The notes beneath the pieces were generated by a model. The model had not been told where the DNA came from. It searched no databases and worked only from the letters and a program-made list of their open reading frames with translations. From Reticulitermes speratus (taxonomy: Eukaryota; Arthropoda; Insecta; Blattodea; Rhinotermitidae), in the NCBI GenBank assembly GCA_021186555.1, contig JAJKFL010000006.1, positions 36,391,478 to 36,455,477 on the forward strand: 64,000 bases of DNA. Direction: 5' to 3'. Position numbers and translations under genes: made by a program. This document shows, one piece after another, positions 1 through 11,429 of this stretch (its first letter is position 1; every line of letters starts with the position of its first letter).

Positions 1-1069
1 AGAGATAGGGGCTCCAACTACAAACCTGTCTGACACTAGTCTCTTATCACTCAATCCTATTCACGTTTCACACAGAACTAGGTGTCATCATACATAGGCA
101 TAATGCCATACTCGCTGTTTTTCTAATTTTCAACCATAAATCTCCCATGTATACAGATTCAAAACCTTTTTCTTGTTCCTTCCTTCACCCATACTCTCTC
201 GTGTTTATTGGACTTCGCAAGATTTTCAATAATTTCCGCCCCCTCTCTTATGGTTTCAAATATCAATACTTAGTCTAAGTTTCCTCCCTCCACTGGCAGC
301 AGAAGATTTACCTCCAACCTCTTAACGGTAATAAGAGAATCAACACCAATCCCGCAAAGTACCTGGCCCTTCACCACGGTCTATCCTTCACAACCACATA
401 CGGGTTCTTTACAAGGTGCGAATTATGACTCAGTAGGTTTCGACATCTACTGCCGAAGATACACTGTTTCAGAAAAACACAAATATGTCCACTTTGTAGC
501 TTTGCTTGAAATAAAATGAGGTAAAAGTATTTAGGTTCTTGAACTCATGATTAAATTCAATTTCGGTTTTTATCAACGTAAAATGGATTTGGTATTTAAA
601 TGTAAGTTAGTAAATTATCCATGGAAAATCTGTCACAATTTTCTTTAGAATGCCCTATTCCACACAAACAGAATAATCATCGCCAGATTCCTTCAGATAC
701 TCTTATTATATATCAATGCCATATGTAATATTTCTTCAGCCGTCTCTGCGTGTGTTAAAATGTGAATACGTAGTCTTCTGAGTAGTAAATGAATTTTTTC
801 TTATCTTTCCAACAAAACTATACACGAATCCTTGATGTAAGGTTCTTACTCTACCTTAGGCCCTTACATAACAAATCGTTCTGATTGTTCACTTACATTA
901 ACATCCAATATTCACAAAAATTTGATAGCAATATGTTGGCAATAACACCGAAATTTATATCCGTTGTTGCTACACAACAAGTTTAAGTCATATGGTTTAA
1001 GTTAGGCCAGTTGTAAATATTCTTATTTTTTCAAGAAAACACATTTCAATTTCTTCCGAAACTTTTCAG
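1..1069. other. Intron 5 of odorant receptor gene A (partial)
   Basis: No exon was found here. By comparison with genes C and D, this should be the 3' part of the intron before the sixth coding exon. The fifth exon (hallmark tryptophan-glycine-aspartate-histidine) is not visible and must lie left of the window. I recognise no mobile element in this stretch. Confidence 0.6.
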
Positions 1070-3609
1070 GCTGAGTGCGTGAGAGAAGCTGCGTGGAGTT
1101 CCGACTGGGTAGGAACTCCTCTCAAATTTCAGCGCTGTCTGGTCTTCATCATTGCTACAGCTAACAAGGAGTTCACACTAACTGCTGGGAAATTTGTTCC
1201 AATCTCCAACAAGACCATGATGAATGTAAGGACAGTAATCTGTTTGTGCATTTTAACATAGAATATACAGTTAGAAAGATAATTTTCAGCAAATGATCCA
1301 GATGTTGCCACAGGTCAAACCGGCCGTATCTAAAGTCACGCTACTCAGAACACCATAGATATATAAAAACCAAATATCCCAAATCAGCTTATGCACAACA
1401 TATCTTAAATAAGAGACATGAATATGGTCCGATACATTCCACTATGGAACTGCTCAAAATAATCAAAAAAGGGTGGCGTATGAACGTTATGGAAAACTTC
1501 TACATACTGAAATATCAACAGGAAGATATACTCATACAAGAACAAAACATAGGAGAAAAAAAACCCTCTTTAAGTTCATCATTCATACACAGCACAAAAC
1601 GCATGCGCCAAAACAAGGCACTGACGTACCTAACACAACCACAACAGGACAGTCAGTGACAGCCACACCAAGACATCAACAATGAAAACAGAGCACGGAC
1701 AACAATATTTGTATACAAACCAATTGCCAGCAACTTTTAATAATTTTTATCAACTTTTAACGACATTGTATTATCAACTTTTACGTTTTTACCCAAGACG
1801 AAACCAACCTACGCCAGACATTTAAAAGGTAAGGTTGTATAAACGGAAACAGCGAGTGTTATCAACTGTTAACAGAAAATTGACATACATCATTGTGGTG
1901 TATAAGTGGTGATACCAAATGGAACAGTGAATGTTAAAGTGAACGTGACCTTGAACCCCTGATGATGGCTCTATTGCAGCCGAAACATGTGTAGGGTTAA
2001 TGAACATAACTAAGAAATAAAGTGCATTTGTTGGTTTAATTGTTGAATTTTATTAAAACGCACGGTGAACACAACGTAAAATTCACAGGATTTATTTGGC
2101 TTATTCAAAAAAATTTATAAGAACAGGAAAACTTCATAGATATCAAAATGTCAGAGGGCCACATCATACGGATCTGTTTGTGTCATGTGTCCCGTGGGTC
2201 GCGTCTGTAACGGACCTGATGTACGAAGAGTCTGTTAACAACGTAAACGTAATGAACGAGAACAGACACCGTGGAATCGAAAAATAAATACAGGGAACGT
2301 AGAAAAACGTCGATTTAGTAGCCATTTTAACAGTGAAATTAACATCACACGAATGCCCATGAATTAATCCCAAGAAGACTAATGCACCAAATAAGAATGT
2401 GAGTTGACACGCACATTTGTCGTTTCACTGTAAAAATAGCATCAGGTGAAGTTAATAACCTCAAGTTGTCCCAACATACGCAATGCAAATACACAGCGGA
2501 AGTGGACATATAACTCCACTCTTTCTTAACTTCGGCACCAGATGCAGCTGAGTGATCTTTCTCACGAACATGCCGGTTTGACCAGGAAAAATAGTCTCAG
2601 ATAGCCACTGAATACACGCGCGATGTGCTCCAGGGTCGGTCTGCACATTTTGTAGGAAAGACAAATCTCTTTCCTCTGCCACAGTTTGAACATCGGGTCT
2701 TCTAGACTCTAGCGTAGTCACTACACTAACTATTATATCCCGGCGCCGAAACTAAAATCAGGGGCGTGTAATAATATTATTTTCCAATCCCCTTTAAGTT
2801 TCCTGTACATTATATGCTGCAAAGACAATAATTTAAAACGTTTATCACATTTTTAGGTAACAATCTGTCGCACATAACCCCAAATTCGAATGGACGTAAA
2901 AATAAAGTATTAGCACGATAATTACAGTCTCTTGTGAAACTGTTTAGTACATGTTCATTCCTCATAACCTGATATAAATTGCAACTTCGTTACACAAAGG
3001 CATTTCACGTCACTATAAAATAATACAATAACAAAAATGGAATATGGCGCTAAAAATACGAAACATGAATTTCAAAATAAAAGAGAAAGGAACAGTAGCA
3101 TGTGGAGAGCGTCACAGTAATGAATTTTGTAAGCATTCACCTTCAACGTACATTATATAAATACAAATGAAGTCTGAGTGATTGATGACGAATTGTGGCT
3201 AGGAACGTTATAGGATATGAGAAATTCATTCAAAGTGTCAGTCCATAAGCCTAAATGGAAGATACAGGTGAAATGGTATATAGCAGAGAACATCTGAGGG
3301 TGTGGACTGGATTCAACTGGTCCATCACATGTTCCAGTTTAAAGATTTATTAACATGGTACTGAGTTTTTGGCGCTAAAACAGATGTGGAGATACTTAAT
3401 AAGATAAATGCATATTCTTCTTATAGTACTTCATAAAAGAGATAGAGAATTATTGCAGATGTGATTTTTCTCTTACCGTTGTTCAGCTTCTGTTTTTATG
3501 CTCCTAATAACACGTAATTTATATTTGTCCACAGATGATGAACCAATCAATGTCTTTCTTCATGTTCCTTCTCCACATGAAGAACAAGAATACCAACCAC
3601 GAAATATAA
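1070..3609 (+). CDS. Odorant receptor gene A, last two exons (5' part outside window)
   Basis: Coding exons are 1070-1225 and 3535-3609. The first follows a pyrimidine-rich acceptor and gives AECVREAAWSSDWVGTPLKF and onward through TLTAGKFVP to TMMN. It ends in phase 0 at a GTAAG donor. The second, after a CACAG acceptor, gives [20 protein letters not shown] and stops at TAA. This matches the last membrane segment and C-terminus of insect 7tm_6 odorant receptors, ligand-gated cation channel subunits that pair with Orco in olfactory dendrites. Exon lengths (156 and 75 nt) and phases equal those of genes C and D, so this is the upstream member of the same tandem array. Intron 6 holds a Penelope-like element end and a SINE. 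A possible poly(A) signal AATAAA lies at 3943-3948. Whether the upstream exons are intact is unknown. Confidence 0.85.
1316..2070 (+). mobile_element. Penelope-like element 3' end with GIY-YIG endonuclease remnant
   Basis: The frame around 1320-1680 reads like the C-terminal half of the GIY-YIG endonuclease of Penelope-like elements: a KSAYAQHILNKRHEYGPIHS stretch, then MELLKIIKKGW and a glutamate-bearing helix with ENFYILKYQQ. Frameshifts near 1560 break it. Non-coding sequence of pseudo-LTR type follows to about 2070, with the GATGATGG...CGAAACATGT hallmark. No reverse transcriptase part is present, so this copy is 5' truncated. It lies in intron 6 of gene A in the same orientation. The outer ends are approximate and I did not find a target duplication. 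Confidence 0.72.
1954..2000 (+). ncRNA. Candidate hammerhead-ribozyme-like motif in PLE terminal repeat
   Basis: Reading 5' to 3': AACCC (1954-1958), the core CTGATGA (1959-1965), one extra T, a GGCT/AGCC stem with a 7-nt loop, GAAA (1982-1985), C-ATGT-G as a minimal stem III, TA, then GGGTT, which pairs perfectly with AACCC as stem I. This is the order of a type I hammerhead, which Penelope-like elements are known to carry. The T between the core and stem II is an added base relative to the textbook fold, so activity is uncertain. Confidence 0.45.
2461..2721 (-). repeat. SINE-like interspersed repeat, copy 1
   Basis: Read on the - strand it has the 'Gln-Asn-Val-Gln-Thr...Gly-Ala-His' pseudo-translation and a central domain resembling the repeats at 7990, 28490, 32225, 48590 and 49240. 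The open frame of 86 residues is a by-product of the repeat and not a gene. It lies in intron 6 of gene A. Boundaries are approximate. Confidence 0.5.
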
Positions 3610-4094
3610 TATTACGGAAGCCTAGTACAATGTACTGCACTAGTAGTTCTTCGAAATTTTGTGCTCTATTCGGAATCAGCAAACTAGAAGTTGAAGACGA
3701 CACAGAGCCCCAGTTACCTAGATAGCATTAAATTTCACATGTGTACCCTAAATCCTAAGTAAGGGGAACGAACGGAACAAGTATACACGTAGAAAAAATG
3801 TGAGGACTCATGAGGGAAAATGGATTATCTCATTTAATTTATTAGGAAACACACAGGCACAGACTAGAAGATAATATTAAAAAATATAGCGTAAACACAC
3901 ATGGTGGAAGATTGTAGATTATATGCATGTTGATCCTACATAAATAAATGTCTGTACCCTGTGAACAAAATAAGGATCAGTAGAGGAATATAACAGTCAG
4001 GAAGTTGCTTATTCATTAATTGAGTTGATATAGGCTTCTGAATAAGGGTTCTGATCCATGGAGCTACTTAGTTACCTGGTTACTTAAAAGAGTA
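3610..4094. other. 3' flank of gene A
   Basis: This holds the presumed 3' UTR of gene A, with AATAAA at 3943-3948, and spacer up to the transposon end. Nothing else was recognised. Confidence 0.4.
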
Positions 4095-5947
4095 ATTCCG
4101 GGAGAGACGCCACACTTTTTGCAACTTTCGCTGTAACTCAATACGAAAATCGTCAAAACGGCTGAAAATTCATAGATGTTATAGTTAAGATTTCTACTTT
4201 ACTAAGTTGTGTGCAACATATCTGCAGAAGTAAAAGTCTCTGAGATATAGGGCAACGATAAAAAGTTCTCTTTGCGGCGCCTCTCCCGGACATGACGGTA
4301 GAGACGCCGCTCTTTGGCAGGAATAGATGCTGCTCTTTGAAATCTCCTTTGAACTCAAGAAGCAATATACTCGTAAGTAAATGAACTCTGTTGAACTTTA
4401 TTCATAGTAAAGGAGCAGTACCAACATTCAAATTGAAAATATATCACACGTACACAATATTTCATCCCAATGAACTCAAAAGTCTAAGTTTTAGTGAACG
4501 AAATATTCTACAATTATAAAGGATGTCACCCCGTTGTGTTGTTCATAACAGAATCAAGTTGAAATCCGTCCAAACACAACTAACTCTATTTCGAATTGAT
4601 TTCTGAAATATTCTACATCCTCTTCTGCATCTTGCTGTTTTTTTCTCGCTGTAACTTTCTACCACATTCGATGCATTTGTCTTTGTATGGAGAACAGACC
4701 TCGTGCAGCCACTTTCTGTAACTCTCACATTCGATCCAGTCATCTTCCTTAGTTGTTTGCAAGTAGTTTTCCCAGCCCTCACGGCATTTATTTTCAGAAC
4801 CTTAAGATGTCGCTTGATCATACCTTTTTTTAATGAGTACTTTTTTGCATTTTCTGACCCTGTAGACCTGAAGTATTGGGAATGTTTACACTTTCGATTT
4901 TTCTCTGCTCTTTGACATTATTTCCTTCTCGATCCTTTCGCTTTATCCTGGTGCTGTTTTCATAAAAGTTGCAGTTTCGCTGGTATCAGAAATTGAGAAG
5001 AAATATTCAGGCATACTGTTGCGGTTCAAAGGATAAATACCCCTTAACTGAAAACACTGACATCAACACCCATGGAAGCAGTTTTGTTCCAAGCAAACCC
5101 GATGAGGTGTGCCATGTGACAACGAGAGATTTGTAGATTCTGCTTCTTCCAAGCTGCGGCTGCGTTTCTAAATGACCCTTTAAAGGCTCAAAACGCACTT
5201 ATCCGAAGGATGTAAGGCATGAGTACAGTGATTCAGGAGACAAACAATAGTCACGTTATTTTCAACAGCAGCCTGAACAGTCAAGGGGAGCTGCAATGAG
5301 CTGTGTGGCCATCTAAAAGTATAAAGACCTTTCCTGAAGATTTGTGTTTGAGGAAATGTTGTGTGAGCAACTTGATGAAAAAGTCGGTGTTAATGTACGA
5401 CTATTTCAGGTTCATGTAGACACTTGACCGTGGGGCTAAAACGATAGAGAAAGAGAACATGCAATTTGTAGTACTCTGTAATGTATATGCACAACGTTTC
5501 CAAACTGCTTTGGAATTGTTTAAGTGCGGCACATCTCGATTAATTTTTTGCGGCGTCTCTCCCAATCTTCAGGGAGAGAAGCCGCACACAACCCCCCCCC
5601 CCCCACTTGCCGAACGAAATAAAGAACGTGGCGGCTACATGATATGAAGGCAACGACAACAACGCCGGAAACATCTAATGCATCGTGATTGCATAGATAC
5701 TTCGACTGGAACTAATTGAGACACATTTCGTGAACAACAGAAAAAAGTTCGAACATAAAACTAATAAACTCACCGCAAAAAATCAGTCGTAAGTCTCGCA
5801 AAACACCAAACATTTTCACTACGTTCACTCCCAACACCTCTCTAGACTCAGTGAATAAGCATATGTGCTGCGTTCTGCAGATGATTGCCAGAACCCACCA
5901 AACTAAAAAATACGGCGTCCCTCCCGCCGCGGCAATTATCCCGGAAT
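4095..5947 (-). mobile_element. pogo/Tigger (Jerky-like) DNA transposon, degenerate
   Basis: The ends are inverted: ATTCCGGGAGAGACGCC at the left and its diverged mirror (CCCGGAAT) at the right, with TA outside both ends as a target duplication. The - strand encodes a broken transposase. Around 5190-5340 it reads LLDGHTAHCSS, then NNVTIVCLLNHCTHALHPSD, which is the pogo/Jerky DDE signature (DGH.AHCS, then LPSHTTH.LQPLD in the family). Around 4610-4760 a frame reads DDWIECESYRKWLHEVC and then KCIECGRKL before a stop. This is the C-terminal C-C-H-C zinc-finger tail seen in Jerky-type insect transposases. Several stops and frameshifts separate the pieces, so it is not autonomous. Two subterminal palindromes built on GCGGCGTCTCTCCC lie at about 4270-4310 and 5548-5588. 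Confidence 0.72.
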
Positions 5948-6040
5948 TAGTATATATTAACAAACAGGATTCACAAAAAAAATATTACTATAAACTTCAA
6001 AAATACTGAAATATTAACCATTTAATAAAATAATTAAAGA

Positions 6041-6480
6041 TATTTCGGTATACACGTATCAACTTACACAATATTAACCCTTCATAACTTCACATCATAT
6101 CACATCACCTCACATCATAATGTAAACGAATAAACAGTTACAAATCACAGGGATCAAGGAGCACAGGACTAACGTCCAGAGAAACCCGGACGAATCATTG
6201 TAGAACAAGTCAAAGGGTGGTACAGCCGCCCGAATGTCACGTTACAACGATAAAGAAATAAGCCACTATGATAGAGGCATCCAGGACACCGCCTCATGTG
6301 ACGCACCTGACGTGCCCGGAAGGTACTAACGATTGATTCCATAAAATTAGTTTCGCATATTGGTTGAGAAGTTTATAGCAGCTGAATGCACCGTGTTGCA
6401 ACAGCACAAACACACAGCAAAATTTAGAAGGCTGAAGTCATTTAAACGATCTTTCTGAACACTAGTGATTATGCCTTATA
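6041..6480 (+). repeat. Duplicated block alpha, copy 1
   Basis: This segment (motif 'acaaatcacagggatcaagg' and downstream) is clearly homologous to 13260-13660 and 33060-33320, at the corresponding place in the other receptor units. It has no coding potential. I interpret it as part of the segmental unit duplicated with the receptor genes. Confidence 0.6.
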
Positions 6481-6799
6481 TGTTAGTATATGTACATTAT
6501 TCATACACAAATCGCAAAACAGGTCACTTCGCTCCATGTTCTTATAAAAATGTTCCTTAAAAATCTTAATTAATTTCATTAAGAAAGCATTTATGACGAT
6601 ATATCATTTAGCAGTGGCTTTATACTTTCACATCGGATAATTACTTAAGCATGAATGTATTACATTATACAACCACGTAATTTATATACAATGGCACATC
6701 AATTAATTTTATACACTATCTGTTATAGCCACAGTTTTATATCCTTTATATTTATGGCAGCAATAGTGCATTATAAGTATCTAATTTTGATGTATAATC

Positions 6800-6960
6800 T
6801 TATAATTCTTTGTACATAACCTCTCTCTCAGGATAACGTTTTATCGCTGAAACATGTATGGGTGTTCAAAGCTGTAAACAAGTTGTAATTTTATATAGTT
6901 TGTGTGCATCTGTTGCTAAATATAAATGATTACAATCGCAATGCACAAAACTAATAATAC
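6800..6960 (+). repeat. Decayed PLE terminal-repeat-like end
   Basis: It contains CGCTGAAACATGTATGGG, the same GAAACATGTA/GGG hallmark as the clearer Penelope-like terminal repeats in this window, but the CTGANGA half is degenerate. The remainder of 6480-7000 is AT-rich with nothing recognised. Confidence 0.35.
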
Positions 6961-6999
6961 TAAATTACTTATTACTTTATTTTTGCAATGCTTCCCATC

Positions 7000-7600
7000 A
7001 TTTAACTAGTAATTCCAATAGCGGATTCTTCTGAGACGTAAATGTGTGAAGACAGGAAAGTATGTATTATGCGTGATTTCAGGTTTCCGTCGCGATGTAG
7101 ATGAGATCTGCGCTCTTCAGGGGTATTAGGCAGCGTAGAGTGGTAATTCTGTACCAACGTTTCAGGACATCCTCTCATTCCCATTTTCAAGGGTTAGGAA
7201 TCCCAAGGAGAGGATTTCTTCTGTACTCCTTGATCCTTGAAGATGGGGCCGATAGGTTGTCCCGAAACGTCGGTACAGAATTACCACTCTACGCTGCGTA
7301 AAATCCCAAAACAACGCAGATCTCAGAAACGCATGTAATTGTCAACGTATGTTACAGACACACAGCGCAATACAGTACGAGATATTTAGCCACAAGTAGT
7401 GACAGTGAAAATAATCCTGCAAGTGAAACTTACATTGCGTTTTCGATGCTGCCCAGCAAACGTACTGAAGGCTACCACTTATCGTCTTTTTCAGGCATTT
7501 TTCAGAATTTCACTGACCTGTGCACTGACCATTGAAACTAGCAATTTTCCAGTCTGACAATCACACACAAACAGGTCATGCTACCCCACACAAGGAAGAT
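7000..7600 (+). repeat. Duplicated block beta, copy 1 (split by an insertion)
   Basis: Sequence at 7000-7065 and 7380-7590 matches 14050-14125 and 14190-14370 (for example 'gatgctgcccagcaaac' and 'cagaatttcactgac'). In copy 2 these parts are nearly adjacent. In copy 1 the palindrome at 7078-7322 separates them, which dates that insertion after the duplication. Confidence 0.6.
7078..7322. mobile_element. Palindromic PLE terminal-repeat pair without interior
   Basis: Two inverted arms of about 100 bp share GGTAATTCTGTACC(A/G)ACGTTTC and its complement, and each ends in a 'gatctgcgctcttcaggggtatta'-type sequence. Both arms are homologous to the inverted terminal repeats of the PLE at 41158-44103. 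This looks like a head-to-head pair of pseudo-LTRs from which all coding sequence is gone. It would fold into a long hairpin. The right arm carries TGAAGATGGGGCC...GTCCCGAAAC, a hammerhead-like core. Confidence 0.65.
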
Positions 7601-7989
7601 TTTGGTAGGCGGGGGGGTGGGGTGTTTCGTGTCCAAAAGAAAATCGATTTTGTTGTGGTGCAAACTCTCACCCAAGAGTTACGAGAAACTGCATTCAAAT
7701 GTTAAATTGTTTCCAGTAATTATTACTATAACTACGCAATATCTATGACTGTGTCTTAAACATAGAATTGTAAAGAGTTAGTAGAAATAACACAGTCTAA
7801 AGGCACACAGAACCGATGATACACAGGTTTGTAAAGAGCAAAACTCCCTGTAATAACATCCCCTGAATGTTTCAGTTACGTACCAGCAGTAACATGTCAA
7901 TGAAAAATTACGCGTATTGCTCTCACTGTCACGCACTTATCGCACGGCGAAATCATAGCGCTGTCTGAATTATGGTCACACAAATAAAT

Positions 7990-8310
7990 ATACAGTCTTT
8001 GGTTAAGGCACTGCGCTACAAGCCGGAAGGTCGTGGGTTGACTTCCCAATGTTGTCATTGGAATTTTTCATTGACATAATCCTTCCGACAGCACTATGGC
8101 CCTGGGGTCGACTCAGAATCTAACAGAAATGAGTACCAGGAATATTTGCTGGGGGGTAAAGAAGGTGTGTGCATAGGGCTGACAAACTTACCACCTTCAT
8201 GTGGCGACTGTCTTGAAATCTGGGAGCCTCAAAACTCCTGTTACCCTCAGGGCCTGTCCAGGCCTGTATAAGGATTGCTTTACTTTTTGAGTATCTTACT
8301 TTGAAGGTAG
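7990..8310 (+). repeat. tRNA-derived SINE, copy 2
   Basis: The head has an A-box-like TGGTTAAGGCACTGCG and a B-box-like GGTCGTGGGTTGACTTCCC in the tRNA spacing. A body with GTCGACTCAGAATCTAACAG and a GGGGGGTAAAG domain follows. This is the usual layout of a pol III-driven SINE. No crisp target duplication was found. Confidence 0.65.
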
Positions 8311-8353
8311 TAAGAACGGAGGTCATTCCGGTGGCCTAATTTAGATACAGGAA

Positions 8354-8620
8354 TTAAGAAAACGGACTATATAGCTTTCTCCGAGGTAGACACGGTCCAC
8401 ATTGGAAGCTTAAGTAGCATATGACTGTTTGTATCTCGAATCGAAAAGAGACAATAATTTTATTTTCGCCTGTTCCCCAGTCCCTGAAAGCAAAATACCA
8501 TAATTCTGACTCCAATTTTAATAGGTCCACATCTTTCACATCATCCACTATATATTTCCCTACACACACCACCATTCGAAGTCACACAGTCTGCACTGCT
8601 GACAGTGACGTCAAGTGAGC
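8354..8620 (+). repeat. Duplicated block gamma, copy 1
   Basis: Homologous to 15380-15660 (shared 'agtccctg(a/c)aagcaaa' and the 'cacatcatc...atatatttcccta' region). It precedes block delta in both units. The short open frames are not conserved between copies, so I do not call it coding. Confidence 0.55.
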
Positions 8621-8639
8621 TAGAGACGAACACGCACTT

Positions 8640-10080
8640 CCGAGCAAAACTGAAAAGTTTACTTTCCTATTACACACACATCTCCTTCTTGTCGTCTATT
8701 AATAATGCAGCTTTATATCAATATTGCTTTTCTGAGGGCTACTTTGGTACAGATTCTGCGTACATTAAATACTTAGGATATAACGACATATTTCTGCGTC
8801 GTCGTTTTGCTAACTGTGAACAAGCAACCAATGCTCACATAAATATGTATACATACACAGTATATACCCCAATTACACATGTCTATCGTCAAAGAGTAAT
8901 TAATTACCAATATTAGTGCCAAATGCTAAAACCTTCTCACAGCATGAAGAATACTAATTTACATTTAACCAATTATTAATTTGCCTTCAAAAAGTGGATG
9001 TACTTCGCCATGTTGTTTTACGAGACACCACTTAAGAACCTGACGTAACAGTGGTGGCGCCACCGACTAACATGTCCGATCGTCTACCATGTTGTTCATT
9101 CTACCCCTCTGCCCTCTCTTATTTCTGATTGGTCACGTGCCTTAAAACACACCCATACAATCGATCCACATCCGTCGCACACTCCGGGAGCATCTTCCTT
9201 AACTGAAAGACACCAACACTAACAGGACCCATCATACTGATCACTGATTGAGATTTTGATCGTGATTCACATGGCGATTGGACAAATGACTGAAATGAAC
9301 TAAAATCAAAGCTTACTTTACTATCAAAAGACACATCACTCTCTTCGAATTTATTAGTAATAATGTTTTACATCAATATTGTTTTTCTGAGGGCTACTTT
9401 GCTACACATTCTGAGTACATTAAATGTTTAGGAAATAACGACAAATTTCTGCGTTGTGGTTTTCCAATTAAGAACATGCAACCAATTCTCATATAAATAC
9501 GTATATATACATACATATATATATATCCCAATTCCACATGCCTAATCTCAACGAATAATTAGTTACCAATATTAGTACAAGATTCTAAAAAAAACGTTCT
9601 CACTGCACGAAGAATGTGAATGTCTTTGGCTAAGTAGTTTTATTAGATACCACTTCAAAAAACGCAGCAATACCAATGGCGCCACCGCCTAACATGTTCA
9701 ACGCCTACCGAGTTGTTCATTCTGCCACTCTGCCCTTCCCGTGTTTCTGATTGGTCACATGCCTTAAAACACACCCATACAATCGATCCACATCCATCGC
9801 AACCCGCAGAGCACTACATTACCTGAAATCCAAGAATACTAATTGGACCGACCACACTGATCACTGATTTAAATTGTGATTGGGATTCATCATATCGATT
9901 GGACGACTGAGTGTAAAATGAACGACTGAACTGACGTCATTGCCTCCCTCGCCACGTTTCACTGCTTCTAGGAATATCATTATCCCTCCTCTAGTAAACA
10001 CATGCAGAAACTGAAGGAAATGAAATTTCTGGAGTTTCTGACCTCTACTCAAAGACCAAAACCATTTTAAGGCATCCATA
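8640..10080 (+). repeat. Duplicated block delta, two tandem copies
   Basis: About 700 bp is repeated in tandem (8690-9330 and 9345-10070). It recurs at 15690-16640 and 33335-34110, with a faint copy near 62440-62600. The conserved core is GTGGCGCCACC, then TTTCTGATTGGTCAC(A/G)TGCC, then ACACCCATACAATCGATCC. That gives an inverted CCAAT box beside an E-box-like CACGTG or CACATG. It may be a promoter-type element or part of an unrecognised repeat. Reading frames are not preserved between copies. Confidence 0.55.
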
Positions 10081-10329
10081 AAGACCTAGTGGGAAACTAA
10101 GGAGAAAGAGGGGGACAAAGGATAAGAAGAAGGAGCAAGAAGGCAGCGCACGTATAAACGTAGCACTGAGGCGCGTTCGCGTAACATTTTTGTTTGCCAC
10201 GGAAAAGCATTATGTATTATACATAATATATTATACATTTGATACAATAAGTATTACGTATGAGTTGTGTGTTTGTGTTAGTGTGTGTGTGTGTATTCTT
10301 AGATATTCACCATCAAAAGCGCATGCGCC

Positions 10330-10545
10330 GTATTATGTTGGCATCTATGGACTATCCGGCTCAACATATTTTCCACATTATCTCATAAACGACACGATTT
10401 TCGGAAAAGTTTTACAACATAAAATTTGTTTCGTTTTCTCTGAAAATTTTATTTGAAACATTTCTCATTCTAAGAAGACTTCAGCGAGATATTACCACAA
10501 ATGTACGTGGTATATGTACCATGTAAGGTAACCGTTATTACTTGT
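10330..10545 (+). repeat. Dispersed repeat S, copy 1
   Basis: It matches 55840-56060 in the same orientation ('ttttccacattat(c/t)tcataaac' and 'tgaaacatt(t/c)(c/a)tcattct'). Copy 2 continues into a 'cagtccagtgggagc...gacagacag' tail common at ends of insect retroposons. The family is not identified. Confidence 0.5.
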
Positions 10546-10639
10546 TCTTGGTTTTGTATGTCCTGTAAGATAGTGAGTATCAGTACTACAATATTTGGAT
10601 ATTAAAGTTTATATATTTTGTAAGTTGACACTTTTGATT

Positions 10640-10842
10640 CGAATGACATACCTGCTGTTGTCTGTTGTCTATTTCATGTTGTGGTGTGTACTGTCGGGCT
10701 GTCTAAGTAGTTAGTGTTTGTATAGCTGTGTGGGGGTTTGGCGCATGCGTATTAAGTGAGGTTGGTGGGATGTTAATCCGAAATAACGGGTTTTCTTCGT
10801 CTGGGTTTTGTTCGTTAATAAGTAGGCTTTGGTGGTGGTGTT
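10640..10842 (-). mobile_element. PLE C-terminal tail fragment
   Basis: On the - strand this resembles the region just after the GIY-YIG remnant at 1560-1690. It shares the GGCGCATGCG motif and a T/G-rich, threonine-rich pseudo-translation. It is short, decayed and without a recognisable catalytic part. Confidence 0.4.
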
Positions 10843-10890
10843 TTTGTATATAGAGATTTTCTGTTGCAACAGAAAATCTCTATATACAAA
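10843..10890. repeat. Perfect 48-bp palindrome with no spacer
   Basis: The arms 10843-10866 and 10867-10890 are exact reverse complements over 24 bp, centred on CTGTTG/CAACAG. It lies at the junction between a PLE fragment and a LINE endonuclease fragment and may mark an inverted-duplication breakpoint. Confidence 0.9.
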
Positions 10891-11410
10891 TATATAAAAC
10901 CTGTTCCCAATTGGTGACTTTCATTTCCTTTTCCATAGAAAAAAAGAAGTATAATCCCCTGCTCTTGCAGTGCCTCGTTTGTCCCAACTAACCTCCTGTA
11001 CACCCACTAAATCTAATTTGTACCTCGCTAATTCCCTGTCCACTGTCATAAGTGACCCTGATATATACAGGCTCCTCACGTCCCATGTTCCAAATCTCAT
11101 GTTCCTTGTCCGTTACTTAAGTTGTACCAAAGAATCAGTCCAGGTCCGAGGCTTTGTGATCTGTTTCGTAACATGTCAATCTTTTACGGTGAGGAGTTGT
11201 TAGCACCTCGCCCAAAACCCAAATTGGAGGACTACCCCTTGTCGGTCGTCCGCGACTGCTTATTCAATGTATTTGCAGCTACCCTCCATATTCGGAGGCC
11301 GTTCCTCCATCCTCAACCCAAGGATGCGCCATGCCGTGGTGACAGGGACCCACTTATCATGGAGAGCATAGTTAATCCTTTATTAAAAATAAAAAGAGTT
11401 AAAAAATGAG
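10868..11410 (-). mobile_element. LINE 5' end with start of endonuclease domain
   Basis: On the - strand an ATG near 11105 opens MRFGTWDVRSLY and continues to YKLDLVGVQEVSWDKRGTAR. This is the N-terminal strand and EVRW-type motif of the apurinic endonuclease of non-LTR retrotransposons. A frameshift follows, after which FFYGKGNESHQLGTGF continues the domain. The family's usual asparagine in GTWNVRS is aspartate here. The 5' UTR extends to about 11410. Everything 3' of the first part of the endonuclease is missing, unusual because LINE copies normally lose their 5' end; a later deletion at the palindrome is likely. Confidence 0.7.
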
Positions 11411-11429
11411 CGAGGCGTCTTTACCCACC

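Noticed and set aside
2461-2721. 86-codon - strand frame
   Set aside because: It coincides with a SINE-like repeat found elsewhere in the window.
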